Shown piece after piece: positions 1 through 11,661 of a stretch of 64,000 nt of DNA. The notes beneath the pieces are model-generated. The model was not told the DNA's origin, did no database searches, and saw only the letters and a program-made list of their open reading frames with translations. The position numbers were made by a program, and so were the translations under genes. Source of the stretch: Haemonchus contortus. Lineage: Eukaryota > Nematoda > Chromadorea > Rhabditida > Trichostrongylidae. The stretch lies in contig LS997564.1 of assembly GCA_000469685.2 (NCBI GenBank), forward strand, positions 7,342,591 through 7,406,590, in the 5' to 3' direction. Position 1 is the first letter of the stretch. Each line of letters starts with the position of its first letter.

Positions 1-537
1 ATTGCGGATTTTTTTTTTCGGCAAATTTTACTTGAAAAAATGATAAAAATACTGAACAAAGAAATGTTCAAATAATTACTCCAGAACGTATCCACCATTT
101 GAGTTAAGCACCGCTTCCTATTTGCTTACCAAACGGTTTCCCTGATGGGAGAAGTTTCTATTCTTAGAGGCGATCCATGCCCTTGACATCGGCCGTGAAG
201 TCGCCCACTTCGTCGTAAGTCCTGTTGTATAGCCAGTTCATTGAACGGTTGACTTGATAATGTAAATCAGTTAAACTCGATGAGCATGACGGATTCACTA
301 GCAGATTCCATGACGCTTGGCTTTGGCTGACTGTTCCATCACCGAAAAGTTGAGATCCCGAAATGACTGTGCGACCATTCAACCTTTCTCAAAGTAGTTG
401 AGCATAATTTGGCGAATGTGAAGATGACTTTCAGGCGCATTTCTGTTAAGGACAAGGAGAAGATTATTTCTGTAAAACTCCAGAATTTAGTATTCAAATT
501 GTATCGAGAAAAAAGAAGCCTCGAAAAAATCCGCAAT
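1..537 (-). mobile_element. Internally deleted mariner-family transposon, left edge cut by the window
   Basis: Right part of a mariner-like element. Minus-strand frames at 339-536 and 164-382 keep a short N-terminal piece (a GDGTVS-type stretch) joined to a C-terminal piece that parallels the third-aspartate region of the better copy at 844-1431. The shared terminal sequence ends in TTGCGG(A/T)TTTTT. The catalytic core is missing and the frames are interrupted, so it is non-autonomous. Another copy has inserted at the TA at 538-539 and removed or displaced its terminal bases. Confidence 0.7.
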
Positions 538-539
538 TA

Positions 540-842
540 TTAGGTTGATGCATAATTATTGCGGAGACTTTTGAGTTCTGGTTTTTTCTAGAAATGATCT
601 ACTTGATTTCCTCTACAAGAATATACTCAAGAGTCCATCCGCATGCTCGCGAAATTAGGCTTAACTACTTCGAGAAAAATTGGAAGGTGGCACAGTCATT
701 CCGCGATCTCAGTAACTTTTCAGCGATCGTTCATTAGGTGATCTAGTGAAAGTACACATGATTTCCTGGTGGTCAAACACGGTCAAATACGGTCAAACAT
801 TTTGATATTTTCCATTTTCCTGCATTTTACCTGCCTCTATGT
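540..842 (+). mobile_element. Truncated mariner copy inserted into the preceding one
   Basis: Starts with the family terminal repeat TTAGGTTGATGCATAATTAT directly after a TA at 538-539. About 200 bp (540-740) match, in inverse orientation, the right-hand part of the copy at 844-1431. The other terminus is not visible. It therefore looks like a fragment in opposite orientation that forms a large imperfect palindrome with its neighbour. Confidence 0.65.
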
Positions 843-843
843 A

Positions 844-1431
844 TTAGGTTGATGAATAATTATTGCGGATTTTTTCCAGCAAATTTTACTTAAAGAAACT
901 ATAGAAATACTATGCAAAGACATATTCAAATAATTACTCTGGAACTTATTCACCATCTACGTCAAGCACTGCTTCCCATTGATTAGTTAGTCGGATCCCA
1001 AAAGCGAAAAAGTTTTGATCCTTGGGGACGATCCACGCCTTGACATCGGCCATCAAGTCATCCAAATCGACGTAACTTCTATTCTCTAGCCATTTTTTCG
1101 ATGAACGGTTGACGAGATAATCCATAAAAGTTTCTGCTGGTGAATATGGCAGATTTAGGGGCAGATCCCATTTCTTGGTTGATTCTGCCTCTAAATCTGC
1201 CATTGTTCCATCGCCGAGAAGTTACTGAGATCACGGCATGACAGTGCCACCTTCCAATCTTCCTCGAAGTAGTTAAGCCTGATTTCGCGATTATGCGGAT
1301 GGTTTTTTGAGTATATTCTTGTAGAGAAAATCGAGTAGATCATTTCTAGAGAAAACCCGAACTCAATATTCGAATTCTATCGAGAGAAAAAAAGCCGCGA
1401 AAAAATCCGCAATAATTATGCATCAGCCTAA
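844..1431 (-). mobile_element. Mariner element, 588 bp internal-deletion derivative with TIRs and TA duplication
   Basis: Terminal inverted repeats begin TTAGG(T/C)TGATG and continue into ATTATTGCGGATTTTTT at both ends. TA dinucleotides flank both sides (842-843 and 1432-1433). The minus frame at 946-1203 reads like the C-terminal quarter of a mariner transposase. It has a YSP...D motif (third catalytic aspartate region), then a stretch resembling FF..GI..L..RW..V...G. Full mariners are about 1.3 kb, so over half is deleted, including the first two catalytic aspartates. It could only move in trans. Confidence 0.8.
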
Positions 1432-1432
1432 T

Positions 1433-2510
1433 ATTATACATCAATTTAATATGTAGTACCGGGCGAGGAAAACTATTAAAAGCAAGTCATTGATGAAACT
1501 CGAGTAAAAAGCTTTCATTTGTAAGGTTGATCTTTTCGGACCTCTCAATAACATGGTGAATTTAGTTTTTTTCTATTTCTTATATTTATATTGCTTTCTG
1601 CTTCTACTGTACGTTGACAAAAGCTATACAAAGGGATACTCAACAATGAAACTGTTTGTGGGGGCGGGAGAGGGGAGGATCGCTTAATCAAGGGGGTACT
1701 AATCGAAGTGGACGGAAAAAACAAAGGCGCATAGTCGACGATAACCAGTTTGAACGCTATCACTTACTTCAATCATACCACTAGCACTCCAATACCCTCC
1801 AGCCTTAGCCGACAGGAAGTAGCATCAAGTTGCCAGCATTAGCACTCCAAAATAAAATCACATAGTAACATATTTTGCTTATTGAAATGAAATACAAATA
1901 AAATAAGAAAAAATGAATCGAATTAAGCTGTAAAATAGTAGCAATTTAATTGAATTGCATTGAATAAATGAATGAAAAAGGTGAAGGTGGATGAATGTAA
2001 TGTTGTTGGGAGGGTGGAATGAATGGAATGTGAACAGCAGCTGCCTGGCTAGGGAAAGCTTCAAATAATCAGAAGAATTCCCCAAAAAAAATACTATGAA
2101 AAAACTGCAATTGTATTATCACCCTCTTTGTCAACTGGAAAGTGGGTACAGTCGGGATTGGACAAACTCGGTCCAAACGGTAACCTGCAACATGACCCCC
2201 TTGACAAGACGGGAAAGGTCTTGGGTCTGAAGTTATTATCTTTGAAATCCTTCAGCGAAGTATCGCCTCTGTCAATTGAAAAATTCAGAGCAGAAAGACT
2301 TTTTAGCTCGCCCTTCTTGACGAAATTCAAACTCCTGCCAGTTCCTGCATACAGTACCTCCCTTAAACGGTGATCAAAACGCCTTCCGACTTCATTGTAA
2401 CCAAAACCTAAGTTTTTTTTAGTGTTAAGTTAATGAAGAAGCAGTAGGCGCAATTCTCAATTGTTTACAGAGAACTATGAATGGAGCCTAATAAACTAAA
2501 AAGCCTACAG
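1433..2510. other. AT-rich intergenic stretch, no supportable gene
   Basis: No recognisable coding exon. Short frames on both strands overlap at 2094-2373 and neither shows a family motif. A G-rich run near 1661-1680 and A/T-rich simple sequence around 1880-1990 are the only local features. Confidence 0.4.
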
Positions 2511-2514
2511 TAAC

Positions 2515-2885
2515 GGAATGAGAGTAACGAAGAGCTTCTGGCATTGATCGACTCCTATAATTTTTGAGGTTAACCCATGCATTCGACTTCTTTGCAGACA
2601 AGTCTAGTATCAATTAATCAACTGCGAGTGGAGAGAAGGTTTGGTTAACCCTGCCGGGGTTTGAGATTTGATCCCTGGACTGAACATGTGGTAGGGCCGC
2701 CAATTTCAAGTACTCCAAGTCTATCCGAGAGCTTGAGAAGCTTCCATTAAATCGAAGGCACTGAAGAAAATGGATGATGGAGGATTCTGCGTATACATCA
2801 GGGAGCCTACGTTGCTGCCAGCCATAGCAACGGACGAAGTAAACAAAAAAGGCAACACAAACTCTCAGTTCCTCCACAATAACGG
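2515..2885. repeat. Dispersed repeat family A, copy 1
   Basis: Aligns by eye with 3335-3815 in the same orientation. Shared landmarks are GGCATTGATCG, CCCATGCATTCGAC, CAATTAATCAA, GAGATTTGATCCCTGGAC, GAACATGTGGTA and GGAGGATTCTGCGTA. No terminal inverted repeat or coding capacity was seen. Confidence 0.75.
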
Positions 2886-3334
2886 TTGATTGTTTATAGT
2901 GAACTATGATGGTACTGTATCCTAAAAAAATTATTTCCATATCGAAGTAGCAGGACCAGAAAATACTCTCCTATTCCCAGAAAACTGACAGGAGCAACTT
3001 CTGAGTTAGAATCGAGCTAGACCATGACCAGCTTCGAGAAACTACTCGGATAACCCACTGACTACCCTTGATTATTGCAATTGAACTCCTACGGTATAGG
3101 AATTCAGGGGATCCGACTAAAATAAACCTCCTAACATCGCTACTTTTCTTTCCATGGTTCCAATCCAGCCACTATCATATAGTTCCTGTTTCTATATTCT
3201 GTGGCAAAGCTTCAGAAGTATTCGAATAAATAAACAAATAAATAAATAAAAACGGCCTAGAAAGTTGTACCATAAACAACTATGAACCAGCAGATATGAA
3301 AAGAACACCTTGTCGACCCAAGGACGATAAACTC

Positions 3335-3815
3335 GAAAAGGGATGAGAGCAATGTAGAGCCTTCGGCATTGATCGTCTTCAACCCTTTTTGGGTTTCACC
3401 CATGCATTCGACCTCCGCTCAGGTATACAGTGGTGTTTGAATGCCTATTGAAACTATACGGTAGCTCCAGGAACCTTCTGATACCTACGTCAATGATTTT
3501 TTTCATTCCCAGACAAATTCACTAACAATTAATCAAATGCGGATAAATAGATGGTTTTGTTGGTCCTGCCCTGGCCCTGTGGGCTCTGAGATTTGATCCC
3601 TGGACCGAACATGTGGTAAGGCCGCCACTTTAAACTACTTCAAGCCTGCTCCGGAGCATGTGAAGCGTTCATCAAATCAAAAACATTGAAGAACAAGGAT
3701 GGTGGAGGATTGGTGGAGGATTCTGCGTAAACATCAGACAGCCTACGTTGCTGACAGCCATGGCAACGAACGAAGTAAACAAAAAAGGCAACACCAAACA
3801 ACTCAAATTGATTTC
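3335..3815. repeat. Dispersed repeat family A, copy 2
   Basis: Second direct copy of the unit at 2515-2885. It is about 110 bp longer, mainly because of an insertion between roughly 3420 and 3520. It ends in the shared tract with ACGAAGTAAACAAAAAAGGCAACAC. Short frames here (3640-4041 minus, 3699-3962 plus) are repeat sequence, not genes. Confidence 0.75.
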
Positions 3816-3819
3816 CCTT

Positions 3820-6000
3820 ATCCATCTTTTTCTCTGCGGACCTCCAAGAAAAGTAAAGTTCTGGGACATTCACGTAAAAAAGAAATTGGGAAGGCAAAAA
3901 TGATACAGAAGCTGAGGAAGATTCCCGGAAAGCTCTACCCAAGCCATGCGAAGACTGTGTAACCCGACGTAATGAACGTAGGGGCGGAAAAATCGACATG
4001 ACGACAATGGCACAAGCAGCAGCAACTGGTCGTCGCCGCAAAACACCGTCGATTACATCATGATTCGGAGAATTGCGTCAGCATATTCTTACTATGCGTT
4101 CGTAAATAGCAAGTGACACACCGTCATGCGTCCCAGCTGGAATTTTTGCTGAATAACTCCAGCAATGGGGAAGGATTTTGTTTCTTCCCAAGTATCTCAA
4201 CAGATTGACATGGTTGAGCTGAAAACAAGCCTTAAACTGGAACGAGTAATCAAAGCTGCTAGTTCGGTGACGTTGATATTTCTTTGGTGGAAAACGGATA
4301 GATGGTAGTAGTACGGAGCGCTTGGAGGGGGGGGGGGGAGGAGCAAGGGTCTTACTGCCGTAGGATCGGGTCCCGTTCAGGCCAATCCATAGCCCACCCT
4401 GGCAAAATCCTCTGCTAGCCAGCTAAAGACTTGGCACGGAATTCGCTCAAATACTTCTTGGCCGTCTCTAAGGGACAATTTCTGAAAGTCATCGTCCACC
4501 TTCACTGAAGCTCCAGGGAATTAGTACTTCGCAGGACTTATTAAGAGTATTCACAACAACTTCAGTTGATGAATAGTTTCGTGTATATAGCGACAGAAGT
4601 AGACCAAATGGAAGGTAGTTACGAAGGACATGAAGTACAGTGCGACAACCGCAATGTCACTGGACAACTAATAATGACTAATTGTAAGACATGTAGGACG
4701 AGACAACTATCCAGGAACTATTGCGTTGGATTGAGACTCCTCCTCTGCACCCGAGCTATTCATTTTCTTCGTAACAAGGTTCCCTTTCTGAACGACTTTT
4801 CATGGTACATCGAGTTAGGGCAGCTTTTACCGATTCTTCTTTTGCAGCGAATACAAGACCTTTACAAGCTCCTAACCACCTGAGCTATGGAAATAATCCC
4901 AAACGAAATCTATTCAAGGAAAAGCAGAATCTTCTGGTAGGAGCGATGGGCGAGGATAGGATTTCCATCCAAGAAACGGAAAAGAGTGTAACTCGACGGC
5001 AAACGCAGGAGCAGAAAACAGTGACTTGTGACGAAGACACAAACAGTGGCATAGCTTTTGCTACGCTCAACGTTTGCCTAAATCCAACTCAACGTCAACT
5101 GCTACCATCTGTCTCATTTGTATCCGAACAGCAATCATTATAGAAGACCTTCGGGAGAACTCCGTGGATAAGAAATCGCGGTAAAAGTTAGCAGTAAGAA
5201 AAGGCTCTTACCATTAGAGGCCATGATTTGACACATAAGACTAGGAATGTTGTTGAGCCTCGGTGATTCCGTTTATTTATGTATTCGAACTATGAGATAA
5301 TTTTTTTGAAGACTCCCTTACAATTCTATCAATTGCCATCGAACAAAGGATCTTAAGGATCTTATAAGCGACAGAGACCTGAAATTTTCTTGAGTTTTAG
5401 AAACTTGGTCGGTTGTACATACAAAACATGAGAAAAATCCCTCCCATATTGGTCATATTAGATTGTGAGGAAAATATCTGCTGAAAGTTCCACGATAGTG
5501 CAGATTTCTCCGAGGATTGTGAAGAGGCTCCCACGAAAATGGTATAAAAGGGCATTGCTCACGTGTATACACACATCAGAAAACTTTATGGGATCACATT
5601 GGGTTGACGCGATCAAGAGTCACCTTCGAAAACAATAAGGGTCATCTTCGATCTCTTCGTTTTGAATTGTGAAGCATCGAAACGAAGCGGGCACTGAACC
5701 ACTCAAAGAGGGTTTCAAGGCCAAAGGCTTGACATCAGCAGCGGGGTGACTTGATTCGCATTTATAGAAGAGTATGTATTGAATTGGGATAGATAGTTCA
5801 GCAATTACGTGGTTAAGTAAGCAAAGAATGGGTAGTCCCATATGTTAAAGGGGTACACGTGGGTAATGTCCACGTCTTTATATAGACCTTGTGGAAGCTT
5901 CCAGAAGATCTCGGGAGAAATTTGGGTTAAGACTGGCTTTTGGCGAATACTTTCTGCGCAACCTCATAAAAAAGGTTTCAGGGGCACAATATAACACCGA
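3820..6000. other. Intergenic, no supportable gene
   Basis: Frames at 4566-4883 and 4802-5143 overlap and show no known domain or splice structure. A G-homopolymer lies near 4327-4339. A phrase TGTTGAGCCTCGG near 5252 recurs near 6198, suggesting an unclassified repeat. Confidence 0.35.
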
Positions 6001-6001
6001 T

Positions 6002-6168
6002 AAACAGAGTTTGCATTCAAAAATAAGTAGTGGAACTCAATTTTGAGGTTCTCATACTCTCCTATTACAGAGATAAAAAAAGAGCCTAAAGGCTTTTATA
6101 ACAGAGTTTGCATTCAATGGAACTTAATTTTGAGGTTCTCATACTCTCCTATTACAGAGATAAAAAAT
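6002..6168. repeat. Tandem duplication of about 70-80 bp
   Basis: Two direct copies, about 6002-6080 and 6099-6168. Each starts ACAGAGTTTGCATTCA and ends TATTACAGAGATAAAAAA. The first carries an extra short insertion. Confidence 0.75.
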
Positions 6169-7441
6169 CTTATAAAGTATCGAAGACCAGAAAATCTGTT
6201 GAGCCTCGGAGGCGTCCGGTGACGGATCGTACGTCACATGCATTTCAGCTGTCCACTTCTATCAATTAACAAATGTTGATATTACGGTTGAACCACCTGC
6301 CCGTTGGCGAGCGATCCTATCAACACGATCACAAGGGGGTTCGTCGCGATCACCACCACCACCGAGGTGGGCAAACGCAACAGCAAACAATTATTTTAGA
6401 GGGAACTTTGAAAAAATATTGAGTTTCAAATTATTTGGTGATAGAAAACACAGAAAGATCATTAAAAAGGAAGTGGCTGTTGACAGTCGATGAAAGTTTC
6501 TATAGAAAAAGTTAGACAGTAAATATAATAATGAAAAACAAAATAAACTATGTAGTTGGGTGGTTCCTCGTTTCTCCATTATTTAACGCTAGCGCGTGGA
6601 GTAGGAGGGATGGCCGATTCTGCTGATGCTTAGAGACCGTTTCAAGCCGAAGAAATATTGTTTTCACTTAAACATTGGGAGGAGAGGAGCACCGGGATGG
6701 GTGAGATGATTACTTCGTGCAAAAAGCTAAGATGAGGCAATAACGATTCAATCGACTCGTCCACCGCGATGCTCCTTCCCATCTGTCGCTTGGGTGAAAC
6801 ACAAACTCTTCCCGACCAACAAACGCTCCTATGCACCATATGGGATAGTCGGTTACCTCTTATTCCCTGCGCTTCAATGTTGAAAAAAGCGGTGCGGAGC
6901 GCCCCCCCCCCCCCCCCTCCCTCCTCGAATCCATTTTGACCAAAACATGTAAAAAAAAGTGAAAAGTGGTTAATAATGGTAGCAAAATGAAAGAATGCGA
7001 TGAAAGTTTTCCACTCATAGAAAAATCTTCGAAAGGTGCTTAAAAGAATGAAAAAAAACTTCTAGGCAAACAATAGTAGCTGCCACTGTTTGAGAACCGT
7101 TGGGATCTGATAGAGACATCACATTGCAAAGAGAACGAGATGGATATGACTCCATTCAGGTTCTCAGGAAGACAAATAACTGATTTTTGATTTTAAAAAT
7201 TTAAAAAATAAAAATTGACTGTGCTCTGAGTAGTGAACAACAACAGCGCTCGAGTCGATTTTTAGAATAATGCCGAACCTAAATAAAATGATTAAATGCT
7301 GAAAAACTTTGGTTTTCAATGACAAATATTAAAAAAAAAGGTTGAAAATGATAAGTTTGAAGAAAACAACAGTAAAAGAAGCTGTTCACGCAAGGGAATA
7401 GATCTGAGGTGCTTCAGGGTAGTATAGAAGTAAATACTTAC

Positions 7442-7660
7442 AAAAATAGAAAAACGCAAATCGATATCGGCCGGGAATGACAATGGCCAGCTGCAGAATG
7501 GCCAAAGGACGCTGCACAGCGGACCAGATAGTAGCTTCCATTGATGTTGAGAGAATAGAGGTCGATACGGGCGGAGGGGTCAAGGGAGCGCGTGACCACA
7601 TTGGGCCCACGACCACACTCTGGGTCCAGTGTGGTCATTTGCCTGAGCGCTGTATCTCTT
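7442..7660 (-). CDS. Possible single exon of an unidentified gene
   Basis: A minus frame covering about 65 codons has codon usage that looks coding (third positions mostly C, T or G) and a cysteine/tyrosine-rich product. It ends at a strong nematode donor (GTAAGTATTT, read on the minus strand from about 7441). A second minus frame over the same bases encodes a hydrophobic stretch, so the frame is not certain. No partner exon was identified and no family is recognised. Confidence 0.2.
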
Positions 7661-7839
7661 CACTCAGCGCCTTCGTGATGCTGGAACGCGTTCGAGTGAA
7701 TTGCTTAACCAGGGGATCATTAGTATTATGGATTTATCAAATGCATGATCACGTCCAACTTTTTATAGAAATAAAGAAGCAAGTCGGAAGATGAAGAGCT
7801 GAGTTATCGGGGTTAATCAAGCCAGTTTCTCGAATGTGC

Positions 7840-8115
7840 CCAGCATTCGACTTTCATCTAGAATGGTAGACGCATTTGGATGCGTAGATGAGCTATACAA
7901 AGCTTTGAGACGGCCTCCCGATGTTCAACTCAGAGCTTTTGTTCTTCCGGACGACTACCTGGAAGAATAAAAGCACTGAGCTGAACATCAGCATTTACTC
8001 GACCCCGAAAGGTGGGAGTGTTGGTTGGCCTGGGAGAGTATTGTCCGGGACTCGGTCATTGGACCATGTGCGCGTTAGCGTGATTGTGATAGTTTCCACT
8101 ACACCATTTACGGCT
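7840..8115 (-). repeat. tRNA-derived SINE (family S), minus orientation, diverged
   Basis: Carries the family tail reversed (GCATTCGACTTTCATCTAGAA, then GAGCTATACAAA) at 7840-7910. Near 8085-8115 it has the reverse complement of an A-box-like GTAGTGGAAACTATCAC. The middle is rearranged relative to the better copy at 22555. Confidence 0.5.
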
Positions 8116-8205
8116 TCCACTGTATTGCCATCTCATGCGTCCATATGATCGGGTCGGGCGTGCGGGTGCGTCCAAACTACGTGAGGGGTTCAGGCTTCAG
8201 GTTTC

Positions 8206-8420
8206 GGTGAAAATGTAGTTGGGGAAGAGGAGGGAATGGGTCAGCGGTGACCCTTGTTTTAACAGTAAGCTAAAGCGCGTGCGGAGAACGAGGGATAATA
8301 GACTTTACCTAGGCTCCTAGCCACAAGAATATAGTCCTTCACCTGAGCCTTAGGTCGGAAGAAACACTGAAGTGGATAAGATGATTACCTCTTGCAAAAA
8401 GCTCACATGGGTTGAGCCCA
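8206..8420. mobile_element. Truncated copy of the GGTGAAAATGTAGTTGG foldback family
   Basis: Begins with GGTGAAAATGTAGTTGGGG, the terminal repeat of the intact elements at 46253 and 53779. It later shares an internal block (GATGATTACCTCTTGCAAAAAGC near 8378) with them. No matching right terminus was found, so it is a 5' fragment. A related internal block occurs near 6700-6730. Confidence 0.55.
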
Positions 8421-10490
8421 AGGCCTTTTCACCCAGATCCCTTAAGCTTGCACCTCCGATTTATTGTCTGCAAACAGGTTGCTAGTGATGAGTGCTCTGA
8501 CCGGTTCACGAACGGATATAAAACAAATTTTTATTCAACATTTGTGCACAGCCCAATCAACACAATAGCAATCAATTAAATTTTTATCCTGTAAAATATG
8601 CATATCATCTTCTATTCATAGCTGAATGGTTCCTGGTATTGTATAGGTGCCGTCGCTCTTCCAAATCTCAGAAAATCCTGCAAGAAAGTTAAGAAAGTAT
8701 AAATTACCCTTCAAGTCAAGTCCAGGATAGTAAAACAGCACAATTCAAGTTAAGATATGGGTTTTTCGAAGGCGATGAATAAACAGTGGAACGAAATCAA
8801 GTGCCTTCCTAGTGGTACTAACAATAATCTTCAAGTCAGGGAATTCTTCCAAGGTGTAAGCGGAGCATCACGACCAGTAGGCCCAAAACGAATCTTGGCT
8901 TGCCCCGTTGCCTTTTAGGAAGATGCTGTGAAAAGGGCCAGTAGCTTATTGATGACGAAAGAGGCCTAAAGGGTGACGAAGGGCCTATAATGGGCCTGCA
9001 GCAGGACAACCTCATTACACCCAGCTTTCACGTGGGTAGTGATGTAGAGAAAGCCGCTCTGAAGGTAATCCTCTACACACGTATTTTCGGAAAGTCGAGT
9101 TCTGTAGACAACCAACATTTCGAAAAAGGAGGTAAGGGGGGGGGGAAGCTGGGAGCCTTTTATAACGCTGTTCTGCGATGCGTTAGCCTTCTAGCTTCTA
9201 GGCTTGCGGACATAAAATGGATTTGCACCGGACCTGGGTCTTGTGGTCTTGTCCAAAGCTTCTGCTCTTGTACAGAGTCAATATGGAACCAATAGTTAGT
9301 TAGTCAGTCTGTGCACATTTTTCTTAGAGAGGAATAGGGTCGGAAACAGTTTGTCTAATGATGGAAAAGAATTCAAAGCTCACGTTTATGTTTCCGTTCC
9401 ATTTTGGCCTGGCTCGTTTGTATTCCCATACCTGATAAATAGCGCTCATAACCTTCAAAACTCATATTGATAGGAGGTTACTGTTCTATAGCTACGAATT
9501 GTTACGATCCGATATGAATTTGTAAATTACCACTACCTTTTATTGAAATAAAATTTACATTATCAAAGAATGGCACTAAGTCTGCTCTACCCGTACGGAA
9601 GAGTGCACCTCGCACACTGTGTGCCGTTTGTGGAATGGCTGTCAGCACTGAAAAAGAAGGAATGAAAAATAAGCCCAACTTGTGGGCATTACCAATAAAG
9701 CCTATAGGTTATACAGAAGGGCCAGTAGAATCTACCTAGTTACATCATTAAAATTGCCTAAACAGCAGTAACGGGTGATCTGTGGGGACCCGCTTGGGTT
9801 TTCCAGACCTTTTCTAGGGCTATATAATTAAATGTTTTGAAAACCCACCAACTAAGAAAAGGAGTGAACGCAGCATACGACCGACTGCCGGTAGGTTGAT
9901 GCCTATTTATATAGGCCCATCAGCAATTTATAAAGTAATAAATCAACGTTTGGCCCGAGCTAATTCTTGTCTCGTGGTAAAATTGGCAATTCTTTTTTAT
10001 TGATGCAATTCCGGGCCCATCCTTAGCTGGAGAGCAGCACCATTGTGTGAAATTATCGTAAAAGAAGTAACGATATAAATCAAATTAAAACCACGATTAC
10101 AATTCCAAAATTTTGGGGGCGATCGGTGAAAATCCAGACAGGATTGACCGAATCTATAAGGGTATTGAAAAACTTTTTTGTGAATTTCTAAGAAACTAAA
10201 CTCATTCCTTTAATCACTTGATCGAGGTTACCACATGTATTGTACGTCTAATCTCGAGGACAGACTTCTCAGCCATCTCAGTAATCTGTACTAATATCCT
10301 TCACTGAGGTTTCTCTCACTGAAGGATATCAGTAGGTTAGGGACGAGGCAATTTCTCCCGCACACCAGTAGATTCCGTCGAAGGCACAGTTCTGCTCTCT
10401 TTTTTCGATTTTGAAGAACCATTTTGAGTCGAAAAGTGGAACTGCGGGTCGGAGTCGATGGCGAAAAAAGAGAAAATCCGTCGACTTCGT
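8421..10490. other. Intergenic, no supportable gene
   Basis: No exon with a family signature. The frame at 8990-9295 is uninterrupted for 101 codons but contains a G-run-derived glycine tract and matches nothing recognisable. Confidence 0.35.
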
Positions 10491-10499
10491 GGAAAGTAA

Positions 10500-10810
10500 G
10501 GCTTGGAAGTAGTGCAAAAGATGTTGTACAAGATCACCATGACGGGAATGGTATATAGGGGGTAATTGAACGAGATTTCAGATGGTGCAACTGCTTAAAG
10601 AAGTACTGCATTAACAAACATATATCCAAAACTGCCCCTAAGTGTCGTCAGGGGCCGCGTTTAGCTCTGTAAACTTGCAAAATGGGGTTCTTCTAAAATG
10701 GTGCAGGCTGCTGGAACTCGTCCGCTATGAGCGTGGCATTCAGCCAATACGGCCTCTGAGCTCCTACAACGCCCTACCTCGAACACTTACTGATCTGACA
10801 GCGCCACATT
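10500..10810 (+). repeat. Dispersed repeat family B, partial copy
   Basis: Resembles 41960-42260. Shared landmarks are a CATGACGG(G/A)AAT phrase, GAACGAGATTTCAG versus GGACGAGATTTCAG, and a block ending AGCTCCTACAACGCCCTA versus TTTATAACTCCCTAAT, followed by CTGACAGTGCC-like sequence. No termini are defined. Confidence 0.45.
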
Positions 10811-11133
10811 CATCTATTTATTTATTTATCCGTGCCATTTCACACGCCTCAAAAAGGGAGAGACATAGCAGTTATAGTGGTTCGCTAAGAAGGGTCTGGT
10901 CATCTTCGAATGCGAGTTAGAGAATAGTGATATCGAGCAACTATGTCACCCTAATTTACGAGTAGAGCTAGCACAAAACCATAAATACCAGAAGTGAGAA
11001 CAGACCATAAATAGAGAACAAGACCATAAATAGAGAAGGCTAAAAGTGCGGTACAGAACCAGATTGACTGTGATTGGCTTACAACTCCAAAACCTAGACC
11101 AGTCGGCAATGGTGTCCCAAAGAAACAGGGGTA

Positions 11134-11659
11134 CAGTAGCGCTCAAAAGTCTTCGGTGAAATGCTTCTTGAATCATACCATTCAGTCGTAACTCCTTTCC
11201 TAGTGGATCTAAGCACGCGAAATTTCGATATGTGTAGCATTGGTGTATTGTGTATATTTACCACTATCAACTTGCGTTTTGATCATGTTCCATATATCCC
11301 AAAGGGCTTGAACTCCAAACCAAGTGGAACTACAGACATTGGTATTTCTAGGCTTTCTTTCCTTTTCGCCATGTCTCAAGTGTCCGAGCTCTAAAGCCGA
11401 ACATAATAGAGAAGAATAACGCATATAAGGTGCAAGTAACTGCAGACTTCACTAACTTGCTTTTAGCGAAATCTGCTGCCACATAAACGTTTTATTCTAA
11501 TTATGTGGATATTGCTGCTTTACAATCAAATAGTGTTTGATAGTGTGAAATATGCCTTAGTTAGACATATCGAAGTTTCGCGCGATTTGCTCCACTTAGA
11601 AAAAAGTTATCAACGAAAAAGCGTGAAAGCGTTTGGCCGATCACTTTTGGGCGCTACTG
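11134..11659. mobile_element. Tc1-like non-autonomous MITE, copy 1 (526 bp)
   Basis: Terminal repeats read CAGTAGCGCTCAAAAGTCTT on the left and the complement of CAGTAGCGCCCAAAAGTG on the right. TA dinucleotides flank both ends (11132-11133, 11660-11661). The interior aligns along its length with 56564-57061 in the same orientation and has no transposase frame. The CAGT...CAAAAGT(A)TTCGG end type and TA duplication are typical of Tc1-like elements, so it is probably mobilised in trans. Confidence 0.85.
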
Positions 11660-11661
11660 TA

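Noticed and set aside
10337..10540. Two overlapping minus frames with acidic/basic stretches
   Set aside because: Short, overlapping, without family features, and adjoining repeat family B.
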